Shown here: piece after piece, positions 10,223-19,070 of the stretch
Numbering within the stretch: position 1 is the first letter of the stretch
Layout: each line of letters starts with the position of its first letter
NCBI GenBank assembly: GCA_027486345.1
Contig: JAIXPH010000023.1
Coordinates: 46,293-110,292 of the forward strand
Direction: 5' to 3'
Length of the DNA stretch: 64,000 bases
Source of the DNA: Paracoccaceae bacterium
Lineage (GTDB): Bacteria; Pseudomonadota; Alphaproteobacteria; Rhodobacterales; Rhodobacteraceae
The notes under the pieces: generated by a model
Databases searched by the model: none
What the model saw: only the letters and a program-made list of their open reading frames with translations
Told to the model about the DNA's origin: nothing
Position numbers and translations under genes: made by a program

Positions 10223-11412
10223 CAGATCACCCCTGTTGCCTTGCCTGCGGCGGTAAATGCCTCAAGCGCGAAATCCAGATCCTCCGTGGTCAGGGCCGCG
10301 TTCATCTGGGTGCGGATGCGGGCCCGGCCCTTGGGCACCACGGGAAAGAAGAAGCCCGCGACATGGACGCCCCGCGTGGCGAGCTCCGCCGCCATGGCCT
10401 GGGCGCGTTTGGCATCCCCCAGCATCACCGGGATGATGGGATGTTCGCCGGGCAAGAGGTCAAAGCCCGCGCGGGTCAGGCCGTCGCGCCAGTGGCGGGC
10501 ATTTGCGAACAGGCGTTCGCGCAGGTCATCCGCCGCTTCAATGATGTCCAAAGCGGCCAGCGCCGCCCCCACCACGGCGGGCGGCAGGGCGTTGGAAAAG
10601 AGATAGGGCCGCGCCCGTTGGCGCAAGAGGTCGATCACCGGCTGCGGCCCTGCGATATAGCCGCCCAGCGCGCCGCCCAGCGCCTTGCCCAAGGTGCCGG
10701 TCAGGATGTCAACCGAAACGCCGAAATGCGCGGGCGTGCCGCGCCCCTGTGGCCCCATGAAGCCGGTCGCGTGGCAATCATCCACCATGACCATCGCCCC
10801 GAAACGGTCGGCCAGGGCGCGGATCTCTGGCAGCTTGGCCAGATAACCATCCATCGAGAACACGCCATCCGTGGCGACCAGGATGAAGCGCGCGCCGTCC
10901 GCGCGGGCCTGTCGCAGCTGCGCCTCAAGGTCGGCCATGTCGGAATTGGCGTAACGGTAGCGTTTCGCCTTGCACAGGCGGATGCCGTCGATGATCGAGG
11001 CATGGTTCAGCGCATCGGAAATCACCGCATCCTCTGGCCCGAGCAGGGGTTCGAACAGCCCGCCATTCGCGTCGAAACAGGCGGCGAACAGGATCGTGTC
11101 GTCATGGCCAAGGAACTGCGCAAGCCGGGTTTCCAACTGGCGGTGGATGTCCTGTGTGCCGCAGATGAAGCGGACCGAGGCCATGCCATACCCATGATCC
11201 GACATGGCGGATGTCGCCGCCGCGATGAGGCGCGGGTCATCAGCGAGCCCAAGGTAATTGTTGGCGCAGAGGTTCAGCATCCGCCGCCCCTCCATCCCCA
11301 CATGCGCGCCCTGCGCGCCGGTGATCTCGCGCTCGCGCTTGTAAAGCCCGTCGTCGCGGATCTGGGTCAGCGTCGCGGTGAGATGCGACAGGAAGGCGGC
11401 CTTGTCCGACAT
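10222..11412 (-). CDS. kbl: Glycine C-acetyltransferase (2-amino-3-ketobutyrate CoA ligase)
   Basis: PLP enzyme that cleaves 2-amino-3-ketobutyrate with CoA to glycine and acetyl-CoA, completing threonine breakdown begun by Tdh. It is a fold-type I alpha-oxoamine synthase of 396 residues. [13 protein letters not shown] lies near the start, [16 protein letters not shown] contains the PLP-contacting Asp-His pair, and the Schiff-base lysine is in [11 protein letters not shown]. It is first gene of the kbl-tdh operon. A near-consensus sigma70 promoter and repeated TCCGCTAT motifs lie just upstream. Confidence 0.97.
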   Translation of the reverse strand: MSDKAAFLSHLTATLTQIRDDGLYKREREITGAQGAHVGMEGRRMLNLCANNYLGLADDPRLIAAATSAMSDHGYGMASVRFICGTQDIHRQLETRLAQFLGHDDTILFAACFDANGGLFEPLLGPEDAVISDALNHASIIDGIRLCKAKRYRYANSDMADLEAQLRQARADGARFILVATDGVFSMDGYLAKLPEIRALADRFGAMVMVDDCHATGFMGPQGRGTPAHFGVSVDILTGTLGKALGGALGGYIAGPQPVIDLLRQRARPYLFSNALPPAVVGAALAALDIIEAADDLRERLFANARHWRDGLTRAGFDLLPGEHPIIPVMLGDAKRAQAMAAELATRGVHVAGFFFPVVPKGRARIRTQMNAALTTEDLDFALEAFTAAGKATGVI

Positions 11413-11437
11413 GGTGGATATTCCTCCGGTTTGGCGG

Positions 11438-11501
11438 AATGTGACTCAGAGGCGCGGTGATGTCAATATAGCGGAAACCCATCCGCCATGATAGCGGATG
11501 G
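11438..11501 (-). promoter_or_regulatory. kbl-tdh promoter with TCCGCTAT repeats
   Basis: On the minus strand TTGACA (11466-11461), a 17-nt spacer and CACATT (11443-11438) form a good sigma70 promoter for kbl. Just upstream TCCGCTAT occurs twice, at about 11475-11468 and 11498-11491, and CCATCCGC/GCGGATGG (11479-11501) is an 8-bp inverted repeat with a 7-nt spacer. These look like operator sites for a regulator I cannot name. Confidence 0.6.
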
Positions 11502-11524
11502 TGTGCGGGTGGACCGGACAGGAG

Positions 11525-11614
11525 CGGGGGGTTTCACACCCCCGCCGTCCATCGGTTCTTGAACCGATGGCGAATCCGATGGACGACCCCCCGTGGGATA
11601 TTTGAGCAACGGGG
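11525..11614 (-). repeat. CAAATATCC 3'-end element, copy C, with alternative hairpins
   Basis: Read on the minus strand, sense to the XRE-cupin gene that ends at 11635. Stem CCCCGT (11614-11609)/ACGGGG (11594-11589) carries the loop TGCTCAAATATCCC. The terminal hairpin is CGGGGG/CCCCCG at 11525-11544. Between them CGTCCATCGG (11546-11555) can pair either with CCGATGG at 11564-11570 or with CCGATGGACG at 11576-11585, so two folds exclude each other. Confidence 0.75.
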
Positions 11615-11634
11615 AAGGGGGAAAAAGCAGCGGC

Positions 11635-12192
11635 TTAGCTGTTCTGCACGATCAGGATGGCGCGGGCGGGGAAGGCACCCGCGCGGATCGCGTGGGGGCG
11701 ATCGGCGGGGTAGCGGGCAGTGTCGCCCGCGCCGAGGGTTGCTGTGTCATCGCCGCTGGTCACGGTCAGGGGGCCGTCGATCACCGTCAGATGTTCGCGG
11801 CAGCCGGGGGAATGGGGGTCGCTGTCCAGCACGGCGGCGGCGGCAAAGGTGAGGTCATAGACCTCATGCTCGCCCACAGCCTCGGCCGGCGAGAGGATGC
11901 GGATGCGCACGCCGGGGGCGCGGGCGATCACCGGGGCGGCGGCGGCGCGGGTGACATCGATGCCCGCCTGTGGCTTGCCATCCAGAAGCCCCGCGAAATC
12001 CACCTGCAACGCCTGCGTCAGGTTCCACAGGGTGGCGACCGTCGGAGAGGATTCGCCGCGCTCGATCTGGCTGACCATGGAGCGCGACACGCCCGAAAGC
12101 TTTGCCACCGCATCCAGCGACAGCCCCTGCGCGCGGCGGGCTTCGCGCAGGCTGGCGGCAAGACGGTCGGTGATGTCAGAGCGCGATGTCAT
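11635..12192 (-). CDS. XRE-family regulator with cupin domain
   Basis: A 185-residue HTH-cupin transcription factor. The helix-turn-helix spans about 8-63 (LDAVAKLSGVSRSMVSQIE), and the cupin half, about 105-180, includes HLTVIDGPLTVTSGDDTATL and the closing YPADRPHAIRA. It lies 32 bp downstream of an amine oxidase gene on the same strand and is probably cotranscribed with it, as is common for regulators of amine or polyamine catabolism (PuuR-like). The start is set by the HTH domain; in-frame sequence continues upstream into the oxidase gene without homology. Confidence 0.88.
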   Translation of the reverse strand: MTSRSDITDRLAASLREARRAQGLSLDAVAKLSGVSRSMVSQIERGESSPTVATLWNLTQALQVDFAGLLDGKPQAGIDVTRAAAAPVIARAPGVRIRILSPAEAVGEHEVYDLTFAAAAVLDSDPHSPGCREHLTVIDGPLTVTSGDDTATLGAGDTARYPADRPHAIRAGAFPARAILIVQNS

Positions 12193-12224
12193 GGCGCGGA
12201 CCCTGCCGTGCCGATGCGGCGCGG

Positions 12225-13577
12225 TCAAGCGTCGCGCAACAGGGCCGCCGCCACTTGCCGTCCGGACAGGACCGCGCCGTGGGTGGTGCCGAAATGGTCT
12301 TCGGACGCGGCCTCGCCGGCGAACCAGAGCGCGCCGTCCCAGTCGGCACCGGACAGGGCGCGGCGGTCCTTGGGGCTGCTGCCCACAGGGGTGAAGCTGT
12401 AGCTGCCAAGGCTGAAGCGGTCCTGTCCCCAGCGCGTGATCTGGGCGGCGACTGGGATGGGAAAGGCGCTGCCGAAAATCGACCGCAGCGCATCGGTCGC
12501 GGCGGACAGGGTGGCGCGGTCGTCCAGCGCCTCGATCTCTGTCGCGGCATCGGCGGCGTTGAAACCCAACAGGACCGGCGCGCCCAGCGTCGGCGCCAGC
12601 GAGACCCATTCCGCCCAGAGACCCGGATTTGGCCCCATCCAGCCCAGCCAATCCACCCCGTCCGGCCAGGCGACCCGGTCAAAGCGCAGCCAGCACTTGT
12701 TCAGCAGGCCCATCTGCAAGCGGGCGATGGCCTTTTGCCGCCGGGGCGACAGCGGTTCGGCAAAGCCGATCCGTCCGGCGCGCAGCACGCCAAGGGGCAG
12801 GGTGCACAGCACCTTGTCCGCCCTCAGCACCTGCCCATCCGCAAGCCGGACGTGACCGGGGGCGATCTCGAGCACCTCGGCGTTCAGGCGGATGGTCAGC
12901 CCCTGCGCCAGATGGTGGGGAATCTGGTCGAACCCGTCGGGAAACAGCATGTCGGCGCCGTCGAATTCCGCGCCCTCCTGCCCGTACCATGCGGATATCA
13001 GCCGGGCCGGGCCGCCGTATTCCTGCTCCATCGTGCTGTTGACCAGATAGTGCACCTGCCGTCGCAGCGCGGCATCCGCCATTTTCCAGCGCGGTGAGGC
13101 TTCAATCGCCTGCCAGACAGAGACATCCGCCTCGGCCTTGTCCGCGCGGGACAGGGCGGCGTCGATCAGCGCTTCGGCCGGGGCGAGATCGGGGTCGATC
13201 TCTGCCCCTTCCGGACCATAGAGCACCGCCGAGTCGTAGGAGGTGGCCACCAGACGCGCCCCGGCCGCGCGGGCGAGGGCGGTGACAGGATTTCCGTCGG
13301 TGCCGTGAATCCAGCTTGCGCCAAGGTCCATCGGCAGATCCGGCCAAAGGCGCGAGGTGTGGATTCGCCCGCCGATGCGATCCCGCGCCTCAAGCACCGT
13401 GACATGCTGACCGGCCTCGGCCAGCACGCGCGCGGCGGAGAGGCCGGCCAGCCCCGCACCGATCACCACCACCTGCGACGCGGGCCGCGCGAGCGCCGGT
13501 CCAGCCAGCGCCACCCCGGCCATCTGCGTCAACACTGCCCGTCGGCCCATCTTCTGCACCCAATGCCCCCCTGACAT
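12225..13577 (-). CDS. Exported FAD-dependent amine oxidase
   Basis: A flavin monoamine or polyamine oxidase-type protein, about 450 residues. The dinucleotide-binding motif [20 protein letters not shown] is followed by the family signature [13 protein letters not shown]. The C-terminal FAD contact reads [19 protein letters not shown]. The N-terminus [20 protein letters not shown] looks like a twin-arginine signal, so folding and FAD loading would precede export. The start is either 13577 or 13550; both keep the signal. A perfect palindrome ends the upstream gene 4 nt before the first of these. The following XRE-cupin gene suggests substrate-responsive control. The amine substrate is unknown. 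Confidence 0.87.
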   Translation of the reverse strand: MSGGHWVQKMGRRAVLTQMAGVALAGPALARPASQVVVIGAGLAGLSAARVLAEAGQHVTVLEARDRIGGRIHTSRLWPDLPMDLGASWIHGTDGNPVTALARAAGARLVATSYDSAVLYGPEGAEIDPDLAPAEALIDAALSRADKAEADVSVWQAIEASPRWKMADAALRRQVHYLVNSTMEQEYGGPARLISAWYGQEGAEFDGADMLFPDGFDQIPHHLAQGLTIRLNAEVLEIAPGHVRLADGQVLRADKVLCTLPLGVLRAGRIGFAEPLSPRRQKAIARLQMGLLNKCWLRFDRVAWPDGVDWLGWMGPNPGLWAEWVSLAPTLGAPVLLGFNAADAATEIEALDDRATLSAATDALRSIFGSAFPIPVAAQITRWGQDRFSLGSYSFTPVGSSPKDRRALSGADWDGALWFAGEAASEDHFGTTHGAVLSGRQVAAALLRDA

Positions 13578-13581
13578 GACA

Positions 13582-13605
13582 AAGGACCGGCCATGGCCGG
13601 TCCTT
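13582..13605 (-). terminator. Perfect 24-nt palindrome after the proline-repeat gene
   Basis: AAGGACCGGCCA and TGGCCGGTCCTT are exact complements, 25 nt past the stop of the proline-repeat gene and immediately before the amine oxidase start. The U-tract is short (CCTTTGTC), so termination may be partial. Confidence 0.6.
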
Positions 13606-13630
13606 GCCAAGACTATACCCGATGCCCCCG

Positions 13631-14182
13631 TCAGGCGAAGTCGGTTTCGCCGCCGATGATGATGTCCATGTTCTCTTCTTCGAGGAAGGCCGCATTGCCC
13701 GGCGGTTTTTCCACGGGCGGCGTCACGACCGGCGGGGTGACGACCGGAGGGGTGACGACCGGAGGCGTGACGACGGGCGGCGTGACCACCGGGGGTGTCG
13801 CTACGGGTGGGGTGACCACAGGCGGAACGACCACCGGGGTTTGCGGGCCGACGGTGTTGACATAGCCCGCGCTGATGCCGGAGTTGATGCCCGCGCTGCT
13901 GAAACCGCCGCCAAGGCCGAAATCCAGTCCGAAGAAAAGGTCATCGCCGACATAGGACGCGCCCAGTGTCGGCCGGAAGGTCTTGGAGCGGAGCAGGAAA
14001 TCCAGACCGACGGTTCCCGCCAGACGGTTCTGCCGGTTGTCAGAGAACAGGCGCAGCGCAAGCCCGGGATCGGCCTCTTCTTTCCCAAACTTGAAGGTGA
14101 GACCGAAGCCCACTGCCGGTTCGGCAATCGAAGCGCAGGGCAGCATCGCCAGAAGTGCGGCGGTCGTCAGAAGCTTGTGCAA
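13631..14182 (-). CDS. Secreted or outer-membrane protein with PVVTP repeats
   Basis: A 183-residue protein of unknown function. A Sec signal peptide ([20 protein letters not shown]) ends in a plausible cleavage site. Residues about 22-110 alternate hydrophobic and polar residues with many Gly and aromatic positions ([21 protein letters not shown]), suggesting a few outer-membrane beta-strands. Then come nine pentapeptides of the type PVVTP, and an acidic tail around [13 protein letters not shown]. The repeat is a 15-bp DNA tandem, prone to copy-number change. The neighbours give no functional hint. Confidence 0.7.
   Translation of the reverse strand: MHKLLTTAALLAMLPCASIAEPAVGFGLTFKFGKEEADPGLALRLFSDNRQNRLAGTVGLDFLLRSKTFRPTLGASYVGDDLFFGLDFGLGGGFSSAGINSGISAGYVNTVGPQTPVVVPPVVTPPVATPPVVTPPVVTPPVVTPPVVTPPVVTPPVEKPPGNAAFLEEENMDIIIGGETDFA
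13705..13840 (-). repeat. 15-bp tandem repeat coding PVVTP
   Basis: About nine imperfect 15-bp units (minus strand type CCGGTCGTCACCCCT) inside the proline-repeat gene. Third-position differences between units argue against very recent expansion of the entire array. Confidence 0.75.
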
Positions 14183-14501
14183 TGTTTATCACCTTTCACC
14201 AAGCAAATTTCCAATCAGTATGACACTAGGTTGACTGCCTTTTGACACAAGTCAACGCGTCATTAAGCTGGATTTATCCTTCGGGAGGGGCGTGTCGCCG
14301 AGGTCACAGTCATTGGCCGGATCGGGTATGACGGTAGCGCGGGATGTCTTGGCGCTGCAGGCGGATGGGGCAGTGGCAGGCAGTCCTTTCCTGGGACGGT
14401 GGCAGACGGAGGCCCTTGCTTTACGCCAGCGCGCGTGGGGGTGGGCGCAGGGTCCGGATGGTCCGAGTGCCAAGCCCTGTTGCAGCGCAGCAATCGGATG
14501 C
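14183..14501. other. Non-coding stretch between the proline-repeat gene and the zwf promoter
   Basis: I see no gene here. The notable feature is a cluster of TTGAC/GTCAA words at 14230-14256, where GTTGACT and AGTCAAC form a 7-bp inverted repeat around TTGACACAAGTCAA. This could be an operator or promoter of the minus-strand proline-repeat gene, whose start is about 50 nt away. The rest shows nothing I can name. Confidence 0.4.
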
Positions 14502-14550
14502 TAGACTTGCGCCGTCGGCTTGGGTAAAAGCGCTTTCAGTTAGCGCTAAC
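14502..14550 (+). promoter_or_regulatory. zwf promoter with two LacI-type operators
   Basis: TAGACT (14502-14507), a 17-nt spacer and TAAAAG (14525-14530) make a plausible promoter. AAAGCGCTTT (14527-14536) and GTTAGCGCTAAC (14539-14550) are perfect palindromes lying over the expected transcription start, 61 nt before the zwf ATG. The second is shared with the edd promoter. CG-centred palindromes of this type are typical LacI/GalR-family operators. Confidence 0.72.
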
Positions 14551-14610
14551 ATGGCGGGCGCAAGACAGCACCCGCCGCAGGACACCACCGACGAAAAGCG
14601 AGGTAAGCCA

Positions 14611-16080
14611 ATGGTTTCGCGTGTCATTCCGGTCGATCCCTTCGACCTTGTGATCTTTGGCGGAACGGGCGACCTTGCCCGGCGCAAGATCCTGCCGGGA
14701 CTCTACCGGCGGTTCCTTGCGGGGCAGATGACCCATGACAGCCGCATCATCGGTGCGGCGCGGGCCGATCTGACCGACGAGTCCTTCCGCAAGACGGTGG
14801 GTGAGGCGCTGGAAGAATTCGTTCCCGCCAAACTGCGCGCGGCGGCGGATGTGGCGGCGTTTCTGGACCGCGTGGGCTATGTCTCGATCGACGCCAAGGG
14901 GACGGGCGGTTGGGCCGACCTCAAGGCGCGGATGCGCGACAATGTGGTGCGGGCGTTTTACTTCTCGGTCGCGCCTTCGCTGTTCGGCGATCTGGCGGAA
15001 CGGCTGCATGACCATGGCATCGCCGATGCCTGGAGCCGGATCGTGGTGGAAAAGCCCTTCGGGCGCGACCTTGCCACCGCGCGGGCGCTGAATGAGACGC
15101 TGGCCAAGCATTTCACCGAACAGCAGATTTACCGGATCGACCATTATCTAGGCAAGGAAACCGTCCAGAACCTGATGGCGGTGCGTTTCGCCAATATCCT
15201 GTTCGAACCGATCTGGAAGGCGCAATACATCGACCACGTGCAGATCACCGTGGCCGAGACGGTGGATGTCGATGGGCGCGGCGCCTATTACGACAAGTCA
15301 GGCGCAATGCGGGACATGGTGCAGAACCACCTGATGCAGCTTCTGTGCCTGATCGCGATGGAGCCGCCCTATCACTTTGACCCCGATGCCGTGCGGGATG
15401 AAAAGCTGAAAGTTATCCGCGCGCTGGACCCGGTGCGCCCCGAGGATATCGTGCGCGGGCAATACCTGCCGGGCAAGGGGCCGGATGGGAACAGAACCGG
15501 GGGATATGTGGAACATTCGGAAAACCCGAATTCCACCACCGAAAGCTATATCGCGCTGAAGGTGAACATCTCGAACTGGCGCTGGAAGGGCACGCCCTTT
15601 TACCTGCGCACCGGCAAGCGTCTGCGGGCGCGCACCTCGGAAATCGCGATCACCTTCAAGGAACCGCCGCATTCGATCTTTGACGATGCCAAGGGCTGGC
15701 GGGAAAATGTGCTGGTCATCCGGCTCCAGCCGAATGAGGGCATGAACCTGATGGTGATGATCAAGGAACCCGGACCGGGCGGCATGCGCCTGATGCAGGT
15801 GCCCTTGGATATGACCTTTGCCGATGCGCTTGGCGCGGGGGCGGAAGAGGTGCCGGACGCCTATGAACGTCTGATCATGGATGTGATCCGGGGCAATCAG
15901 ACGCTCTTCATGCGCGGCGATGAGGTGGAGGCCGCCTGGGCCTGGGCCGATCCCGTCATCCAGGGCTGGGAAGCGCGCGGTGACCGTCCGCAGGGTTATG
16001 ACGCGGGATCATCCGGGCCGGAAGATGCGTTGATGCTGATGCACCGCGACGGGCGGCGCTGGCGGGAGATCAAGGAATGA
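14611..16080 (+). CDS. zwf: Glucose-6-phosphate 1-dehydrogenase
   Basis: Oxidises glucose 6-phosphate to 6-phosphogluconolactone with NADP, the entry to the Entner-Doudoroff and pentose phosphate routes. The 489-residue protein has the nucleotide-binding GGTGDLARRKILPGLY at the N-terminus and the substrate/catalytic motif RIDHYLGKE in the middle. The start after AGCGAGG at 14611 is chosen by homology, although the frame is open further upstream through the operator. It overlaps pgl by 4 nt (ATGA) and is the first gene of zwf-pgl-pgi. Confidence 0.98.
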   Translation: MVSRVIPVDPFDLVIFGGTGDLARRKILPGLYRRFLAGQMTHDSRIIGAARADLTDESFRKTVGEALEEFVPAKLRAAADVAAFLDRVGYVSIDAKGTGGWADLKARMRDNVVRAFYFSVAPSLFGDLAERLHDHGIADAWSRIVVEKPFGRDLATARALNETLAKHFTEQQIYRIDHYLGKETVQNLMAVRFANILFEPIWKAQYIDHVQITVAETVDVDGRGAYYDKSGAMRDMVQNHLMQLLCLIAMEPPYHFDPDAVRDEKLKVIRALDPVRPEDIVRGQYLPGKGPDGNRTGGYVEHSENPNSTTESYIALKVNISNWRWKGTPFYLRTGKRLRARTSEIAITFKEPPHSIFDDAKGWRENVLVIRLQPNEGMNLMVMIKEPGPGGMRLMQVPLDMTFADALGAGAEEVPDAYERLIMDVIRGNQTLFMRGDEVEAAWAWADPVIQGWEARGDRPQGYDAGSSGPEDALMLMHRDGRRWREIKE

Positions 16081-16748
16081 AGTTCGAAACCTATCCCGAC
16101 CGCGAATTCCTGATGCTGGGGCTGGCAAATGTGATTGCCGGCCAACTCGCGGATTTCCTGCGGCGGGAGGGGCGGGCCTCGCTCTCCGTCCCCGGCGGCA
16201 CGACGCCGGGGCCGATCTTTGACACGCTGTCGGGCGTGGATATCGACTGGGCCAATGTGGCGGTGTTCCTGAACGATGAACGCTGGGTGGATGAAACCTC
16301 GCCCCGGTCGAACACCGCGCTGCTGAAATCGCGGCTTCTGCGCGGTAAGGCGGCGGCGGCGCGTCTGGTGCCGCTTTATGCCGATGCTCCGGTGCCGGAA
16401 GGGGCGCTTGAGGCTTTGGCCGATGGTATCCGCCCGCATCTGCCGATCTCGGTGCTGCTTTTGGGCATGGGCGCGGACATGCACACCGCCAGCCTGTTTC
16501 CCGGGGCGGACCGTCTGACCGATGCCTTGGCGTCTGACGCTCCGATCCTGCTGCCCATGCGGGCCGAAGCGGCAGGCGAGCCGCGCATCACCCTGACCGC
16601 GCCCGTCCTGCGTGGCGCGATGAACATCCACATCCTGATCACCGGGGCCGAAAAGCGCGCCGCATTGGAGCGCGCCCTGACCCTGACCCCGGCGGAGGCA
16701 CCGGTCCGGTGCGTCCTCGACAACGCAACCGTGCATTGGGCGGAGTAA
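16077..16748 (+). CDS. pgl: 6-phosphogluconolactonase
   Basis: Hydrolyses 6-phosphogluconolactone to 6-phosphogluconate. The 223-residue protein is of the DevB/SolP type: SVPGGTTPGPIFDTLS, then FLNDERWV, then LLGMGADMHTASLFPG. In the last motif a Met stands where most members have Gly before the conserved His. It sits between zwf and pgi, overlapping the former by 4 nt and separated from the latter by 3 nt, so the three genes form one transcriptional unit. Confidence 0.95.
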   Translation: MKFETYPDREFLMLGLANVIAGQLADFLRREGRASLSVPGGTTPGPIFDTLSGVDIDWANVAVFLNDERWVDETSPRSNTALLKSRLLRGKAAAARLVPLYADAPVPEGALEALADGIRPHLPISVLLLGMGADMHTASLFPGADRLTDALASDAPILLPMRAEAAGEPRITLTAPVLRGAMNIHILITGAEKRAALERALTLTPAEAPVRCVLDNATVHWAE

Positions 16749-16751
16749 GCG

Positions 16752-18359
16752 ATGATTAACGAATGGCAGCAACTGACCGCGCATCATCAGGTGGTCAACG
16801 ACCGCGCGATCCTTGATCTGTTCAACACCGGCGACCGCGCGGCGGAGTTTTCGGCCCGCTGTGGCGAGATGCTGTTTGACTGGTCCAAGACCAATATCGA
16901 CGCCGAGGGCAAGCGCCTGCTTCTGGCCTTGGCCGAGGCGTCCGGTGTCGCGGCCAAGCGCCACGCGATGTTCACCGGCGACAAGATCAACGACACCGAA
17001 GGCCGCGCCGTGCTGCATACGGCACTGCGCAACCCCGATAGCACCGTGATCGTCGATGGCAAGAACGTCATTCCCGGCGTTCAGGCGGTGCTGGCGGCGA
17101 TGGCGGCTTTCGCGAATGATGTGCGGTCCGGGCGTTACACGGGGCAGGGCGGCAAGATCACCGATGTGGTCAATATCGGCATAGGCGGGTCGGACCTTGG
17201 TCCTGCGATGGCGACGCTGGCACTGGCCCCCTACCACGACGGTCCGCGTGTGCATTATGTCTCGAACGTCGATGGCGCGCATATTGCGGATACGTTGAAG
17301 GGGCTGGACCCCACGACGACGTTGGTGATCGTGGCCTCCAAGACCTTCACAACCATCGAAACCATGACCAACGCCGAGACCGCGCGGGCGTGGATGGCCG
17401 GCAAGGTGGCGAACCCCGCCGCGCAATTCGCTGCCGTGTCCACCGCGCAGGACAAGACTGCCGCCTTTGGCATTGATCCCGAACGGGTGTTCGGGTTCGA
17501 GGATTGGGTCGGCGGGCGCTATTCGATGTGGGGGCCGATTGGGCTTTCGTTGATGATCGCCGTGGGGCCGGATGATTTCCGCGCCTTTCTGGAGGGCGGG
17601 CGGGATATGGACCTGCATTTCCTGAACACGCCGTTTGAGGCGAACCTGCCGGTGCTGCTGGCCTTGGTCGGCATCTGGCACAACCAGATCTGCGGCCATG
17701 CCACCCGCGCCGTGCTGCCCTATGACCAACGCCTGTCCCGTCTGCCCGCCTATCTGCAGCAGTTGGAGATGGAGAGTAACGGCAAGCGCGTGGCGATGGA
17801 TGGGTCGGACCTGCCCTATCACTCCGGCCCCGTGGTCTGGGGCGAGCCGGGAACGAACGGCCAGCACGCGTTTTACCAGTTGATCCATCAGGGCACGCGG
17901 GTGATCCCGTGCGAATTCCTTGTGGCGAAGGAAGGGCATGAGCCGGATTTGGCGCATCAGCATCTGCTGTTGGTGTCCAACTGCCTCGCGCAGTCCGAGG
18001 CGTTGCTGCGTGGACGGTCCTTGGATCAGGCCCGCGCGATCATGGCGAAGAAGGGCCTGCAAGGCGCCGAACTGGAACGCCAGGCGCGGCATCGGGTGTT
18101 TCCCGGCAACCGGCCTTCGACCACGCTGGCCTATCCCAAGCTGACGCCCTTTGTGCTGGGCCAGATCATCGCGCTTTACGAACACCGGGTGTTTGTCGAG
18201 GGCGTGATCCTTGGCATCAACTCTTACGACCAATGGGGGGTGGAGTTGGGCAAGGAACTGGCCTTGGCCTTGCAGCCGATCCTTGAGGGGACGCAGGGGC
18301 TTGAGGGCAAAGACGGCTCCACCGCCGCGCTGGTGGGGTATTTGCGGGGTAAAGGCTAA
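16752..18359 (+). CDS. pgi: Glucose-6-phosphate isomerase
   Basis: Interconverts glucose 6-phosphate and fructose 6-phosphate. The 535-residue protein has the sugar-binding [16 protein letters not shown], the segment [15 protein letters not shown], and the C-terminal signature [16 protein letters not shown] with the catalytic lysine. In an Entner-Doudoroff organism this enzyme recycles fructose 6-phosphate back into the route, which fits its placement behind zwf and pgl. A CACATATATGTG-type repeat follows the stop. Confidence 0.98.
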   Translation: MINEWQQLTAHHQVVNDRAILDLFNTGDRAAEFSARCGEMLFDWSKTNIDAEGKRLLLALAEASGVAAKRHAMFTGDKINDTEGRAVLHTALRNPDSTVIVDGKNVIPGVQAVLAAMAAFANDVRSGRYTGQGGKITDVVNIGIGGSDLGPAMATLALAPYHDGPRVHYVSNVDGAHIADTLKGLDPTTTLVIVASKTFTTIETMTNAETARAWMAGKVANPAAQFAAVSTAQDKTAAFGIDPERVFGFEDWVGGRYSMWGPIGLSLMIAVGPDDFRAFLEGGRDMDLHFLNTPFEANLPVLLALVGIWHNQICGHATRAVLPYDQRLSRLPAYLQQLEMESNGKRVAMDGSDLPYHSGPVVWGEPGTNGQHAFYQLIHQGTRVIPCEFLVAKEGHEPDLAHQHLLLVSNCLAQSEALLRGRSLDQARAIMAKKGLQGAELERQARHRVFPGNRPSTTLAYPKLTPFVLGQIIALYEHRVFVEGVILGINSYDQWGVELGKELALALQPILEGTQGLEGKDGSTAALVGYLRGKG

Positions 18360-18388
18360 AGCCAGACCCGGCGCGACAGTTGGTGTTG

Positions 18389-18481
18389 CCCCGATGCCCA
18401 AAGCATCGGGGCGCGCCCGCACCGCCCCCACGGGGCGGGCGCACATATATGTGCACCCACCCCGCGGTGCGTGCGCGCCCC
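18389..18481 (-). repeat. CACATATATGTG structured repeat, copy 1
   Basis: Lies between convergent pgi and the ybaK-like gene. Outer arms 18408-18425 and 18464-18481 pair at 17 of 18 positions. Inner arms 18432-18447 and 18448-18463 close on CACATATATGTG, and their two C/A mismatches become G-U pairs when read on the minus strand. A side hairpin CCCCGATGC/GCATCGGGG at 18389-18411 shares four bases with the outer arm. Copy 2 is at 30563-30656. Confidence 0.8.
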
Positions 18482-18500
18482 TTGGCTGACGTAGTGAGAC

Positions 18501-18971
18501 TTAGACCACAAACCCTGCCACCGTCGCCCCCGTCACCCGCAGCAACTCCGCCGGTGCAATCGGGAAGATATGCCGTGGGGTCCCCGCCGCGCCCCAGATC
18601 ACCGCAAAATCCAGCAAGCGCGGGTCAAACCACACCGGCAGCGGGGTCAGATGCCCGACGGGAGAGACCCCGCCAATCGCAAAACCGGTGACATGGCGCA
18701 CCTCATCGGCGTCAGCGCGGCCCATCGGCTCGCCCGCCAGCGCCGCCGCCAAGCCCGCGTCCACCTGATTGCCGCCAGCCGTCAGGAACAGATAAAGCCG
18801 CCCCGACGCCTCCCCCTTGAACAGGATCGACTTCACGATCTGATCCAAGGCGCAGCCCGCGGCCTCTGCCGCCTGCACCGCCGTGCGGGTCTCGCCCGGC
18901 ATCTCCAGCGGAACAGTATCCACCCCAGCCGCCTTCAGGGCCGCCACCACACGTGCCAGACTTTTGCTCAT
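18501..18971 (-). CDS. YbaK/aminoacyl-tRNA deacylase-like protein
   Basis: A 156-residue member of the YbaK/ProX editing-domain fold, which hydrolyses mischarged aminoacyl-tRNA in trans. Typical segments are DQIVKSILFKGEASGRLYLFLTAGGNQVD, which carries the conserved Lys, and GFAIGGVSPVGH towards the C-terminus. The start MSKSLARVV has GGAGAGCGGG directly before it; the longer open frame lacks homology. It is divergent from glnE with a 99-bp gap. The tRNA specificity (Cys-Pro or other) cannot be decided. Confidence 0.87.
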   Translation of the reverse strand: MSKSLARVVAALKAAGVDTVPLEMPGETRTAVQAAEAAGCALDQIVKSILFKGEASGRLYLFLTAGGNQVDAGLAAALAGEPMGRADADEVRHVTGFAIGGVSPVGHLTPLPVWFDPRLLDFAVIWGAAGTPRHIFPIAPAELLRVTGATVAGFVV

Positions 18972-19070
18972 CCCGCTCTCCGTTTTCCCCTTCCTGCCAG
19001 CCGGGACGCGCGGTCGCAAGCCACCTGCGGCTGATTGCACTTTGACCGAAGCCGCTTCATGCTGCACCGC

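Noticed and set aside
13705..13840. Tandem repeat considered as a CRISPR or regulatory array
   Set aside because: The 15-bp period is exactly five codons within an open frame with a signal peptide, and there are no spacers; it is a coding repeat.
15996..18446. An 816-codon open frame on the minus strand across zwf, pgl and pgi
   Set aside because: It is antisense to three clear enzyme genes, has His/Arg/Gly-rich composition typical of GC-rich shadow frames, and shows no recognisable domain.
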